From assembly GCF_000715075.1 (NCBI RefSeq), contig NC_134090.1, positions 47,995,792 through 48,059,791 on the forward strand: a DNA stretch of 64,000 nucleotides, read 5' to 3'. A program made the position numbers and the translations under genes. This document shows positions 11,552 through 24,700 of this stretch, piece by piece; the first letter of the stretch is position 1; each line of letters opens with the position of its first letter. The notes under the pieces were generated by a model. The model had not been told where the DNA came from. It saw only the letters and a program-made list of their open reading frames with translations, and made no database searches. Source of the DNA: Nicotiana tabacum (Eukaryota; Streptophyta; Magnoliopsida; Solanales; Solanaceae).

Positions 11552-14500
11552 GTTAGGTTCATTTGGTTCTTACGAGTCATGATCAATCTAGTAGAGTCTT
11601 GAAGATCAGTACAGAGATGTCTGTACTTATATTCGGGAGGCTATAAGACTATTAGGAGCACTTCCCTTCTTAATTCCTTACTGTGCGATTTGATTCCTTT
11701 GAGACTTATGACTTTATTTCCTTCTTACTCAATCTTATGCGACATGAAGTGCTTGCTATCAATTGGGCATCGGGGAGTTATAGTGATACTGCAGATGTGG
11801 TGTAGGACATTTTTCCCTGCATATTCAGGAAGGCTATTATCGTTGCCTTACGGAAGGATGTTCTATCGTTTTAGCTCAGTATATGTATTTCCTATGGTTT
11901 TGAGGCTATGCACAGATTGTTGTGATGTTCATGTGTTTTTATCACATAGTGGTAGTGTAATGGTAGGGTGTTGTCTATGTGTCGAGGCAGTGAATGACTC
12001 GAAAGGAGGATCTCTCAGTGCGTGGTTTAGAGGTTTGATATTTAGTTCCAGTGGAGGAAAGGCAATCGGTCTATGAATGTTCATGATTTGGTTGATGGAG
12101 TAACGAGACTTGATATTTTGAGTGTGGTGGAATTCTCATATGTGATGTGGTATCCTCGTCCTTGTTTGAACATATTAAGGTTCGCTAGTGTTATGGTCTT
12201 ATCGATTTGTCCTCAGGGCAAAGTGTTGTAAAATGGTGCCTGAGAAGCGGTTGTTAGAGATGGCGGTATGTAGCAGTTTCAAAATCGAATTGTTGTTTCT
12301 AATGTTGATGGCTCGAGAAAGATAATCTTCGAGGAGGTTTGGAGTTGGTAGCAATTTATCAGTTCAGGTGCTACAGAGATATGTTTCAATTTGAGGCAGC
12401 ATTTGGGCAGCGAAAGATAAGGAAGGACATGGTGGAAGGTGTCTTGCGGTAGTTGAATTGCTAGCATGAATAGTAGAGGTCGAGAAGTTTCTTAAGGAGA
12501 TGGTTTAACCGAAGTGGGAGTGGCAGAGTAGCATATGGATTCTATGGTAGGATAGCCACGTACCTTGAGAAAGTTTAGAGCGAATGGGGAGTCATGGTGG
12601 AAAGTGACTATGTCTACAGAATATATTTGGAATGGTGGTTACTGTACGGAGGAAGATTCAATATGGCACGAGGGAGTTTGCTTGAAACGAAAAGGTGTAT
12701 GAAAACTTGATTATCGTTTCAGATGCAATATGACTTTGAGTTTGGAATGTAGTGTCGAACTTTCAGTTGATGTCAATGAGGAATGAACAGACTCTTACAA
12801 CCGGTGGACGAGCATGGGCTCGGGAGGGTTTATTGAATTCATGGTAGTTGTACCTAGTACAACATCGTTGGAAGATGTTGGCATCGAAATCCACAAGTGG
12901 TCTACCTCCTGCGAGCAGGTTAGCGATTACATAATGTTGATGAAGTTTCTATGAAGAGTTCTACTTACTACCCAATAGAAGGTCGAATATGCGACTGTGA
13001 CTGATAATTCGAAATGTTCAAGAAAAATTTAACAAGAGACTACAAGAAATTTGGCAGGTTAACGGTGCGAGATCATGGTAATTAAGAAGGAGGAGTTATT
13101 ATAGGCTATAGATTTATATGATTGTTGCTTAAAGCTAAGTGGGGGAGCCCATCGTCTACGATTGGATCATGTGGTTGTGTGCCGATGCAGTTTCAGGTTA
13201 TCGGTGCATTGGTGGATTAGTTATGACCAAGAAAAGAAAACATCAAGGGTATCTTGGGCAAGGAATTTGATGTATATGTTTTACATTTCACCTTATAGAT
13301 TCATGTACAAATATTGGGGATGACTCAGAATTTATGCTTCATGTGCGTGTGATGTGCAAAGAAAAGAATTCGTCTGGTTGCTACTTTGGAAGTGTTCATG
13401 TGCTAGCTAGTGTTTAGTTATATATTTAGGACTAGGTCAGAGTGGGTAACTCTTGGTAATAGTTCTAGTGGGTTCAAGAATTAAAGTTCAGTGTCTAAGG
13501 ATTTTGGGGTCCATTAAGTAACTGAAGACCAGGATTTTGTAGCAGAGTGTGAGGAATACTTGGGAAAATTCCTATGTTATCATTGGATCTATGGGGAAAT
13601 ATTGGAGAAATGGGAGAAACTACTTTGGATTCGTAGAAGATCTTTTAGAACGAGTGTACCAGTGGGAGATGCTATTGTGCGCATAAGGAGGGTATGAGAT
13701 AGTTCATGGGTATTGAGACGAGGTGGCCTCGAGATCCGGGTCACTCAGAATGAGTGCTGATTGAGTTTGTTATGTTTTTTAATAGAGCTATTATTATTTC
13801 TAAGGCAAGTCAATAGTAAATTGGAAGAAGTTTGGTCGTTTAGTAATGGTTTGAATCAGCGTGATTGTTTCAATGATCAGTTTCTTCGGTATGTTAAGCT
13901 ATACTGGTGATTCGTAGTTGTACATGCGAGCTTGACACCTACCGTAATTTGATTGATTTGGAGGTATTTGATTGTAATGGCCTGTTATGTGTAGATGGAT
14001 CCTAGAAGAGTTATGGTGGTTTAGACCACAACTTGAAATTTGTATTTTTTGCGGTTATGGGAATTCAATTGCATGTTTCCATTGTTCCTATGAAATGCAT
14101 TGAGTGAAAGGGGTTCCAGATGATGAAGTTTTTATTCTATTGGTGGTTCAGGAGTTATGGCAAGATTTTGTACTCTTGCATAGCGGCATGATAGGTGTAG
14201 TGAGCGGCATGGGAATAGGGAGTTAAGGATCAAGGTTGCTGCTCGGTATTGATAAGAATGTTATGAGTTCGGATGAGCAGGGAATTTTTTAGATGTTTAG
14301 AGGAAGCTAGCATTATCTTAGTGTCGCTTGATAATGGTGTCCTGGGTGAGAGACATCTTGTATTGATTTGCGGACTCTTGGTTGGCTTTACAGAATTAGT
14401 ACGGCTGGTGATGTGGAGGTGCAGACTTTGCTACCTAGTGCGGAAGGTCGTGGCAGAGTATCCCATGGGGGAATTTGTATAAGTGTGACATGTTAGTCAC

Positions 14501-16022
14501 TTGATTGTGAAGGATTGAAACCAAGTATGGAGATTTTTGGTACTATCGCTAATGTGAGAGTTTATGCCTGAAAGGCGCTCTAGTCATTTGGGTGAGGACT
14601 GTGGGAGTTAGGTCAAATTGGACGACTGCTCATGTGTGTCAGGAATAGGGACATTGTGGATCCTTGTAAGGTTATTGACCCAGTATGGGATGATCGGGAC
14701 CGGCTTGAGGTCCGTTGGTAGATCTAATGTGAATATATGTTCTACATTAGTTCAGATATGTTCATTCAGCATAGCATTTCTTATGGAGGAGTCTTCGGGC
14801 ATTGGATGTTATTTCCGTCGTCAGCTATTCTATGTGGTACTCTATTATTCCATGTGGGCTATGAGGCAGCTTGATTATTCACACATGTGTTGTGATCTCG
14901 TGTAGTTTGTGGTGCTATATGATCAAGATGACTCTCGAGATGCAAGTCATTTATCGCACCTTAGTCGTGCTTGGGTTTTGTAGTGCATGGTGCTATCCGT
15001 CTCCCTAGAGATTGTATTATACATGTGGCGTACTTGTGGTTGATATTCGGGTATTTCGTAGGTATAGGTATTTTGGTTTGATGGGTACTTCCTTATTTAT
15101 TGTTATATGTGGATCGGATGGCACGCCGCCACGGGTATCATATTTAGATTGGGTTGCATGTTGCAACAGTATCATGTGTGGATAGGGTTGCACGCCACAA
15201 TAGTGAGATGTTGAGTACGGTTCCCTATATCTATTCTTGTGTATTTTGTTTCTCATCCTCTGAGAAGGGTTCATAGCGCATGTTCGACCATTTTATTCGT
15301 TATGCGGGCTGGGTAGTTCTTTTCCAGAATTCATTCCTCCTTATGTGTCATATTCAAGTTGTAGCTTATCGGCACATTGATGGCGTCATATGCGATCTTG
15401 TTTAGTGTTTGAGGTGGCTTATTACCTAAGCAGCTGGTACTAGGTGAGACGAGATTATTGGACCTGAAATTGGAGCGATCGGATTTATGTAAGGTATATT
15501 AAAGAGAGAATATCACTATTTAGTTCAAAATGAGGTAATGGTCCTTGTCAAGTAGAGGAGCTCCGCGAGTTATTGATTTGATGGGTGGTTATGAGTTCGT
15601 ACACTATCTCTCATCGTTGCAGTATTCTGGGGGTTGAAATCGGATTCATATGTGTTATGAGGTATACTACGGGCATTGAGTCAGTGAATTTGTAGCTGTT
15701 GTGCTTGGAGGAGGTTATCATGGGCAAATGAGTTATGTGGTGCATTGTGTGATGTCATCATGGGTGCATGATCATGTGTGAGTTCAGCATGTGGAGATTA
15801 ATACGGTGTTCGCATGTTAGAATCAGGTCTAGTAGAGAAATTCGGAGGTTCAAATTTGATTCTAAGGCTTGTTGAGAAAATATCTTAAGTTATGTTGGGT
15901 TGTCAGGACTATATGGAATAGGGTGACATGGGTTCACCCCCGGGTATGTGCAGGGAAAGGTTACACGGAGGATTGATAACTTTGGAACGATTCTTGGCAC
16001 GTTCGAGGACAAACATATGTTT
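11552..16022 (+). other. non-coding internal region of the LARD-like element
   Basis: About 4.5 kb in which I could find no retroviral domain in any frame. Open frames are short (the longest is about 128 codons at 11690-12076) and their translations show no RT, zinc-knuckle or integrase motif. The last ~100 bases (GCACGTTCGAGGAC...) resemble the usual 3' untranslated end of Tekay-like elements, so the termini have been conserved while the coding centre was lost or replaced. Confidence 0.6.
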
Positions 16023-16035
16023 AAGTGGGGGAGGA
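16023..16035 (+). other. polypurine tract of the LARD-like element
   Basis: AAGTGGGGGAGGA sits directly before the 3' LTR start TGTAATGACCCG, the place where plus-strand DNA synthesis is primed. Confidence 0.8.
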
Positions 16036-19000
16036 TGTAATGACCCGACCGCAGTTTGAGATCTAACACGCCGTTCGGCAGTTTGAGGCCTTGAGTAGGT
16101 TCGCTTCACGTATTATGACTTGTACGTATAGTCGAATTTGTATTTCGGGAAGTTCGGAATTGATTTTGAAGAAAAATTCTCAATTCGGAAGTTTTAAGTT
16201 GAAATAGTTGACCAAGGTTTGACTTTTGAGTAAATGACCTCAGAATCGAGATTTAAAGGTTCCAATAGGTTCGTATGATGATTTTGGACTTGGACGTATG
16301 ATCGGGTTAAGTATCGGATGGTCCGGGAGTATTTCGGCGTTTATTGTGGAAAGATGGCATTTTGAAGGTTTTAGAATTTCCTAAATTCGAGTTGAAGTAG
16401 ACTTTGGTATTATTGATGTCCGTTTGGGATTTCGAGCCTTGGAATAGGTTCGTATTGCGATATGTGACTTATACGCAAAATTTGGCGTCATTCTGAAATG
16501 TTTACGTGTGATTCGGACGCGTTCGACGAAGAATGAATGTTTGAAAGTTAAGAGAGTTTAAGAAATTGAGTTTATCCTTAATTCATGGTTTCGATGTTGT
16601 AATATGTGTTCCGATCCTTCGGACAAGTTTACATATGGTATACAAACTTGTTAGAATGATTGAACGGGGTTCCTCGGACCTCAGGTGAGTTTGGGGGTTG
16701 TTTTTGACCACTTTTAGTCCTTTTGGAATTGCTGATAACTGGTGTCCGAGGTGTCCTATGTGATAGTGGAGGTCTAGTCCACGATCGCGAAAAATAAAGT
16801 GCAATCCAGGCCTTGTGAATCGCGATCGCGGAAGGAAGGGTAGCGATCGCGTAGAAGGAATTTTTATTGACAGTCATATGACTTCGGGAGCACATATCTT
16901 GCAATCTATGAGTAGTTTGGAGATGATCCAAAAACAAAAGTTGTAGTCCTTTGAATCTAGTTTTCAGAAAATTAAACTATTTATTATTTGAAATTTTGTA
17001 CAAAAAGTTATGGCCATTATAATGATGAGTGTTTGTGAAAAAAGAAAATAAAATTTGTACATCACGATAGCATGATTTTGGCTGCAATCACGATGAAGGA
17101 AACAATGCTGGAATTGTTGTTGACCGCGATTGCGAAGAAGGAGACCTGACAAGTGTATTAAACATCTAATTTCAGGACTTTGAGCTCATTTTCTTCACTT
17201 TTAAATTCTTGGAGCACATGTGGGGAGATTTGGGGTGATTCTTGAAGACAATTTTTGTTATATATCATGAGGTAAGTTATTACTAATTGTTGTAAGATAA
17301 ATGCATGGATTATATATGGATTTAAACATGGAATTTTGTAGAAATTGTGGGATTTGGAAGAAAACCTAGATTTTGGTAATTTTAGATTTTGACCACGAAA
17401 TTGGGAATGAAATTAGGAATAAATTATATATTTGAGTTCGTGGTGTTATGGGTAATGTTTATCTTCGAAAATTTTCGTAATTCGGACACGTGGCTTGGGG
17501 GTTGAATTTGTTGACTTTTCGAGCGGAGTTGAGAATTATTATAAATTGTTAAGTTATACGCATTGGAGTATATTTTGATTTATTTGCACCTTGTTTGACT
17601 AGTTTCGGGTCATTAGCTTTGAATTGAGGAGTTAAAGAGGCGTTTGAGCCGATTATAGAACTTCAGAGCGAGGTAAGTCTCATGTCTAACCGTGTGAGGG
17701 GGAAGCTATCCCCTAGGTGATGTAATTATTATGTGGTAATAGTTGTGGGTGCTATGTATGCATGAGGTAACGAGAGTCCATACGTAGCTAAAACATGTTT
17801 ATTTCCGGGTAGACTTAGGACTTTACCATGTAATATTTGAATCATTTGAACTCATTCTGCTGGCTTAACTAATTGAAATTATAATTGAACTTTATTTGAA
17901 AATTACATATATATTAGGCCGAGCCTTATCACCTTGAGTTGTTGGCAAGTTATTTGAGAATCGGTAAATGTAATACTTACCTTGTGTTCATATATTGTAT
18001 CGCAAACACGTGCCTCATAATTCATAATTCTTTTCCTTTCTTACGGAGCGAGCCGAATGCCTCGGTAGGATTATGTACCACACTCTCATGGGAGCGGGCC
18101 GTTCTCCTCGGCAGTATAATAGATGCATCTATGGTTCATGCCACTCGACAGTACACGTTATGATGGGAACGGGTTGTTCGCCTCGGCAGTATCATATTCC
18201 TTCTGGGATCGGGCCGTACTACCTGAGCATAATCATATGTTATATCGCTAGCAGTCAGAATGTTCATGAGTTTATCCTTCCTCTGATGCCCGGCACTTTA
18301 TATGGTATTTCTTTATTCATTTGATATTGGCACTTGATATTTAGGAGCTGTTGAGATAGAATACGAGATTAAGAAATTGATATTGTTAAAAGAAATTTTG
18401 GAAGATTGTGTTAGTTACAGATTTACCTCATTTTTACTGTTGTGCTTCTTATCTGTTTATGATTTACTAAAATTGATTTATTAGACCATTAGTAAGTGTC
18501 GATGTCGACCCCTCATTACTACTTCTCCGGGGTTAGGATAGTACTTAGTAGGTACGTGTTGATTTACGTACTCATGTTGCACTTCTGCACTAAATGTGCA
18601 GGATCTGACAGGTGCATTTGGTGACCATCTTGGCGCGTAGGTGCAACTGTTGAGGAAACTATATGTGAGCTACATTCCAAGCTATGCATCGCAGTCCACA
18701 GAGTCTCCATCGTACTATATATTTTATCCTGTCTCATTTACATTCTAGACATATATTGTATTATTATTGTACTCCTTAGTAAATGCTCATGTACTTGTGA
18801 CACTGGATTTTGGGATATGCTTGTTGACACTTATGGATTTATATATCATTATCGCCTTTCATTTCTTTTATAAACTACGAATTATGTACGTTCCCGTGGA
18901 TTTAAGTGTGTAAATTTCCTTCCTTAATAAGAATTATGATATCAAAAATAATAAAATGAATAACTAAATTGATCAATCACTGTTGGTTTGCCTAACGGCG

Positions 19001-19045
19001 GCGTTAGGCTTCATCACGACCTATAGTGGATTCTGGGTCGTGACA
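16036..19045 (+). repeat. 3' LTR of the LARD-like element (3010 bp)
   Basis: Starts TGTAATGACC after the polypurine tract and ends GGGTCGTGACA at 19045. It holds intact CGATCGCG words (16815-16850) where the 5' copy often has CA or TG, a C-to-T pattern typical of methylated CpG. It has a perfect 8-bp stem-loop at 18990-19009 (GCCTAACG, loop GCGG, CGTTAGGC), and TCACGACC at 19013-19020 pairs with GGTCGTGA at the very end. Confidence 0.85.
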
Positions 19046-20232
19046 CGAACCAAAATACATGAAAGAGATACTGGGAGTGAAAAAGTAATTAAGGATAAAA
19101 CAACAGCCTACAGTTGATATAGTTTGCTGGTCTAAGTAGTACTTCCTTATCGGGTTGATTTATATAACTATCACTTATAAAATAAAATCACATTAGAACA
19201 TGTATCTCTTTGATTCAAAGTAGTAACTAGTTTGCAAAAAAGTTAAAATTTCCTACATCAAAGCAAAAGCTAAGAATTTTTTTAAAAGTATAGTCAAAAT
19301 AAAAGATGACCAACTCTATATCAAAATGTAAAAAGGGCCACACAAATCATTCAGAAACAAAAAATGATTGTTATTTGATCATGAAAGCATGAATTTGCAT
19401 GCGCTGAATAATTGAAGCTTGATCCACATCCATATGTCAACTTGAGGCATCATTATTTCTCTAAAATTGGAGAATGGAACACTCAATTGGAAGAATTTAA
19501 CTCACAATTCATTTCCTTTTCAAACTCTCTCCAAGTTAGATAAAAAACCAAGTTATTAATTAATTTTCAGTTTAGCCTCATTTGAAGGAGCCTAAAGTTT
19601 CTGCAAAGAACCAATGGGATTTTCAAAAAATCTCGCTAACAATCTATGTACTGTCCCTGATTATAAATGTGACATCATAAGGGAAGAAAGAGTAATCTTA
19701 AACTACTTATAATACTCAATACATTAACTCAAATTTTACTATCTTAGAATACGGAAAACAACAAAGGTCCATTCCTAAGAAAAAGTCCTTTATTGCGAAG
19801 AGAATACAATTCTTGAATAACATATATAGATGCGACATATTTCAACTAAATTTTCATGAGTCAGTGTCAGCGAGTGTTTAAAAAAGTTAAGTTGTCATTC
19901 TTATTCCTCTTCTTACTACTGTGTCATTTGTAAATAATACCTTATGACTCAATTCCTAGTACTACATGAATCTTAGGTCTATATGCGAGGTTAGATGATT
20001 CAAAAGTTTAAAGAATATTTTACTTAAGCACCACATTTCTTGAACAATTAGGGCATATTCAAATCTTTTACATGAAAATGTTGTTGGCTTGAGAAACAGA
20101 ATCACCAAACAGAGCCAACCTAATTTAACTTATCATATGAGCAATTGATCCTCACATAACTTCACTAAAAGATAATTTAGCAACTTGGTAGGAATTCATA
20201 ACAAAGAATTGGAATCTGCTAAGAAAGACTCT
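19046..20232. other. AT-rich stretch without recognisable genes
   Basis: About 1.2 kb between two retroelements. No open frame of interest, no LTR ends, no RNA gene and no obvious tandem repeat were seen. It may be old degenerate repeat or original intergenic DNA. Confidence 0.5.
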
Positions 20233-20346
20233 TGTCACTACCCCAGTTTTCCTTCATAGGTTGTCGTGACGCACCTAGTCTTTAAGACTAGGTAAGTCTA
20301 ACAACATGAAGAAATAAAGGAAATAAGGACTAAATCTCAACATCAA

Positions 20347-20712
20347 TATATATATATATATATATATAATTAAAAACTACCGCTCGACATGTACAAGTAA
20401 ATCTAAAACTCGAAGTAAAAACAACTCTCAAAACTAGGTAGTTATAAGCCACAAGCTCTAAGAAAGTACTAAAATATCTCTATACATTAGAGTCTAAGGG
20501 AATAAAGAAAAGACAACATAATAAGGAGTGGATATATATATATATATATATAAATTAAAACTACCGCTCGACATGTACAAGTAAATCCGAAACTCGGAGT
20601 AAAAACAACTCTCAAAACTAGGTAGTTACAAGCCACAAGCTCTAAGAAAGTACTAAATATCTCTATACATTAGAGTCTAAGGGAATAAAGAAAAGACAAC
20701 ATAATAAGGATA
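20347..20712. repeat. tandem duplication, two units of about 185 bp, each led by a (TA)n run
   Basis: Units at about 20347-20530 and 20532-20712 both begin with a TA dinucleotide run of 20-22 bases. They then read AATTAAAA(A)CTACCGCTCG through ACATAATAAGGA with few differences (for example ATCTAAAACTCGAAG versus ATCCGAAACTCGGAG). Confidence 0.9.
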
Positions 20713-21181
20713 GAGTGGGACTCTGATGTCTGCGGACGCTGGCAGATATACCTTGAAGTCTCCAAATAGTAGCAAGACACTCTACTATCGAGGCTGATAA
20801 GATGTGCCTGGGTCTACATAAAAACATGTGCAAAAACGTAGCATGAGTACACCATAACGGTACCTAGTAAGTGTCAAGCCTAACCTTGGTAGAGTAGTGA
20901 CGAGGTCAGATCAGGGCCCTACTAGAATATAAGGAATAAGGCAGGAGGCGAAATGATAAAAATAAATAGCAGGTTAATAAAACAATAAGAATGTACGGAA
21001 AAGCAACAACACGGGAAATCAAGAAGACAATTGCAACATGTTATGGGAAAAAACATATTACAAGTTAAGAAATAACAACAATAACAAACAACAATACAAC
21101 AAATAGAGAAAATCAACAGCGGCACTCCCGAGGTACCGCCTCGTAGTCCCAAAAGTAAATATCTCACAACGGCACGACATC

Positions 21182-21396
21182 AACCTCGTGCAAATAACAC
21201 TCCTCATGGAAGAAACCTCGTGCCAATAAAACTCTGCACTGAAGAAACCTCGTGCCATATAACACTCTGCATGGAAGAAACCTCATGCCAATAATACTCC
21301 GCACGAAAGAAACCTCATGCCACATAACACTCCGCACGAAAGAAACCTCGTGCTAAGAACACTCTACACGGAAGAAACCTCGTGCCACAACCAAAC
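21182..21396. repeat. minisatellite of about 33 bp units, six to seven copies
   Basis: Units of the form GAAGAAACCTCGTGCC followed by ATAAAACTCTGCAC recur with small changes inside the LTR. The alternation of CTCGTG and CTCATG between units is again a C-to-T type change. Confidence 0.85.
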
Positions 21397-22254
21397 AGTC
21401 ATCTCAACAAGAATCACGAAAGTCAACACGTAATAAATGAAACAATGCTATTACAAGCAAGGAATCCTACAGTTAAAGAACGAATACGAAAATCAAGGAA
21501 ACAACATGTTGTACAAATTGCAATTAAGATATGAGACATGCAAACATGTGAAATTAGGCTAAACATGATGACTACACATGCTAGAATAACTCAATTAAGC
21601 CATAAAAATGAACTACTTAGCAAAGACCGCAATTTCAATATTTAGCCGGTGTACGCACTCGTCACCTCGCGTATACGACACTCCCATATCACAAACTGTT
21701 ATATCAGTACCAAATCCTTAGGAGATTTCCTCCACTACAGGTTAGACAAGTCACTTACCTCAAACCAAGCTCAATCAATCAATAAGAATGCCTTTACCTC
21801 AACTTTCCGACTCCGAACAGCCCAAATCTAGCCAAAATCAATTACATGCTATAAATGTAACTATAAGAAACTAATCTAAATAATGAAATGATGAATTCAC
21901 CAAAGAATTAGAAAATAGATCCAAAAAAGTCGACCCAAGCCCACGTCTCGGAATCGGTTAATGGTCACAAAATCCGAACACACGTTCAACCACGAGTCCA
22001 CCCATATTACTCAAATTCGATACCTAAACCTCGATCAAAACCTCAAAATTCGGTCTAAGAATCTCACACGTTCCTCCTCCCCCCCCCCCCAATTTCACAG
22101 CCCAAATCCTTAATTAAATGAAGAAATTAATGATATATTAGTGGAATATAATAAAAAATGAGTCAAGGATCCTTACCCAAATGTTTCCTTTGAAAATACC
22201 TTAATTCCTCGCCTCAATCCGAGCTCTCAAGGTCCCAAAATGAAAATGAGATTA

Positions 22255-22590
22255 AAACCTCGTTTTCCCCTTTTTCTGCCAAGTCAAACTGCATCTGCGG
22301 CCCAAGAATCGCTTCTGCAATGCCGCACCTGCGGAAAACCCATCGCAGGTGTAGAAAAAACTTGATTCCAGGGCTTCCGCTTCTGCAAATAAGGGTCCGC
22401 TTTTGCGAGACTGCTTCTGCGGAACAAGGATCGCACCTGCGACTATTAGCGCTTTTGCGCATCCTCCATCGCCCCTGCGTGTCCGCTTCTGCAAGACTCT
22501 GACCGTATCTGCGGTCCCGCACGCCCAATCTTGCTTCTGCGGCTCGATGGCCTCTTCTGCGGCCGAAATTGCGCAGGTGCGACACATAAA
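22255..22590. repeat. GC-rich cluster of CGCACCTGCG / TTCTGCGG words
   Basis: A locally CpG-rich block inside an otherwise AT-rich LTR, with four CACCTG/CAGGTG cores in CGCA-type context and many CTTCTGCGG words. A closely similar block precedes the TATA box in the LTRs of the plus-strand Tekay-like element (27600-27865 and 37940-38195). It is probably promoter-proximal LTR sequence. Overlapping open frames on both strands are by-products of the GC content. Confidence 0.6.
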
Positions 22591-23279
22591 TGCTTCAGCA
22601 AACTAACACAACTTCAATTTGATCTGTTACCCATCCGAACTCCACTCGAGGCCCTCGGGACCTCAAGCAATTATACCAATAATTCTTAAAACATCATACA
22701 GACTTAGTCGAGTCTTCAAATCACATCAAACAACATAAAAAACATGAATCGCACCCAATTCAAGCCTATTGAAATTAAGGAAATTCTAGCTTCTACAAAC
22801 GATGCCGAAACCTATCAAATCACGTCGGATTGACCTAAAATGTGCACACAAGTCACATTTGATATTACGGACCTACTCCAACTTCCGAAATCGGAATCCG
22901 ACCCCGATATAAAAAAGTCCACTCCCAGTCAAACTTCCCAAAAATTCCTCCAATTTCCAACTTTCGCCAATTAATGCTTACATGACCTACATACCTCCAA
23001 ATCAACCTCCAAGATGATCCTAAGACCAAAATCACCATACAGAGCTATTGGAACTGAAGAAACTCCATTCCGAAGTCATCTTTACACAAGTAAAACTATG
23101 GTCAACTCTTACAACTTAAACTTCAAATTTAGGGACTATGTGTCCCATTCCACTCCGAAACTCACCCGAATCCGAAACCAAGCACCCCGGCAGGTCAAAT
23201 AACCACAAAATGAAATAGAGGGAGCAATAAATAGAGGATTGGGGCTAATAATCTTTAAATGACTGGCCGGTTCGTTACA

Positions 23280-23293
23280 TCCTCCCCATCTTA
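23280..23293 (-). other. polypurine tract of the minus-strand Tekay-like element
   Basis: The minus strand reads AAGATGGGGAGGA just before the LTR start TGTAACG. It marks the 3' end of the internal domain. Confidence 0.8.
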
Positions 23294-23368
23294 AAACATA
23301 CATTCACCCTCGAACGAGCATGAGATATACCTGAAGTGGTGAAAAGATGAGGGTAACAGCTGCGCATA

Positions 23369-24600
23369 TCATGCTCGGTCTCCTAAGTAGTCGAGGACTG
23401 GATTACCCCTCAATTGAACCTTCATTGAAGCAATATTCTTCGACCTCAACTTTCGAACATGCCTATCCAAAATGCCCATCGACTCCTCGACATAAGACAA
23501 ATCCTTGTCCAACTGGACTGAGCTGAAATCTAACACATTAGACGGATCGTCGTGATACTTCCGGAGCATAGAAACATGAAAAAATGGATGAACTCCTGAT
23601 AGACTAGGAGGCATGGCAAGCTCATAAGCAACCTCCTAACTCACCGCAAAACCTCGAATGGGCCAATAAACATCAGGCTCAACTTGCCCTTTTTCCCGAA
23701 CCTCATAACACCCTTCATGGATGAATCCCGAAGCAAGACCCACTCCCCAACCATGAATGAAATATCGCGAACCTTCCGATCCTGAATATTTAACTTTTTC
23801 CAAGGCATCCTGAACCAAATTTGTACCCAATCATTTAGTCTCGCCCGGTTGAACCAACCTACTGGATACCAACACTGTCTACCATACAGGGCCTCATACG
23901 ATGCCATTTGAATACCCGACTGATAACTATTGTTGTAGGTAAACTCTTCAAGTGGCAAGAATTGATCCCAAGAACCCCCAAACTCCATCACACATGCACG
24001 AATCATATCCTTTAATATCTGAATAGTGCGCTCGGACTGCCTGTCCGTCTGAGGGTGAAATGTTGTGCTCAACTCAACCCGAGCACCTAACTCATGTTGT
24101 ATGGCCCTCTAGAACCGCAATGTAAACTGTGTACCTCGGTTAGAGATGATAGATACCAGCATACCATAAAGCCTGACAACCTCGCGGATATAAACTTGAG
24201 CCAGTTGCTCCGAAGAATAAGAAGTCACCACAGGAATGAAATTGGCTGGCTTGGTCAACCTATCCACAATCACCCAAATTGCATCGAACTTCCTCTGAGT
24301 TGTGGGAGCCCAACAAGAAAATCCATAGTGATCTGCTCCTACTTCTACTCTGGAATCTCTAGCTTCAGAAGCAATCCACGTAGCCGTTGATGCTCATACT
24401 TCACCTGTTGATAATTTAGGCACCAAGCTACATACTCCATTATGTCCTTCTTCATTCTCTACCAATAATGCTGCTTCAAGTCCTGATACATCTACGCGAC
24501 ACCTAGATGAATGGAGTATCGCGAACTGTGAGCCTCCTGGAGAATCAACTCACATAGACCATCTACATTGGGCACACATAACCTACCTGCATCCTCCATG
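23369..24600 (-). pseudogene. integrase with chromodomain-like tail (Tekay-like), broken
   Basis: From 5' to 3' on the minus strand: an HHCC zinc-binding region near 24390-24540 with two in-frame TAG stops and the last Cys changed to Tyr (CLNYQQ in place of CLNCQQ); core sequence including STTFHPQTDRQSERTIQ at 23641-24072, which keeps the third catalytic Glu; then the GPFEVLR segment and the C-terminal block at 23369-23614 (HVSMLRKYHDDPS, LDKDLSYVEE, ILDRHVRKLRSKNI). That last block is the chromodomain-like region of this clade. Frame changes near 23620-23830 and 24080 break it. Integrase would insert the cDNA copy, and the tail would bias targeting to heterochromatin. Confidence 0.8.
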
Positions 24601-24700
24601 CCCCATCATTTCCAATAGTAACCTCCTTAGCATCAACATGCTGAACCGTGTCCTTAAGGACAAGCAGATGAGGTTATTATACTTGCGCTCCCTGATACAA

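Larger units (their letters stand above)
8617..19045 (+). mobile_element. LARD-like non-autonomous Ty3/gypsy element
   Basis: Two direct long terminal repeats of about 3 kb (8617-11536, 5' end truncated, and 16036-19045) flank 4.5 kb of internal DNA. A tRNA-iMet type primer-binding site follows the left LTR and a purine-rich tract precedes the right one, so the element reads on the plus strand. No gag, protease, RT, RNase H or integrase motif could be found between them. Long LTRs, correct priming sites and a large non-coding centre fit the LARD class (large retrotransposon derivatives). The two LTRs differ at many sites, suggesting an old insertion. Because the 5' end is lost, no target duplication could be tested. 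Confidence 0.7.
20233..23279 (-). repeat. 3' LTR of the minus-strand Tekay-like element (3047 bp)
   Basis: Starts TGTAACGAACCGG at 23279 right after the polypurine tract and ends GTAGTGACA at 20233. Near its end it has the stem-loop ACCTAGTC/GACTAGGT (20273-20293) shared with the plus-strand element. It holds three internal repeat structures listed separately and a run of 13 C at about 22079-22091. No second LTR copy is in the window. Confidence 0.8.

Noticed and set aside
11690..12076. 128-codon open frame after the LARD primer-binding site as a gag
   Set aside because: No gag domain, zinc knuckle or basic region. The composition is that of random translation.
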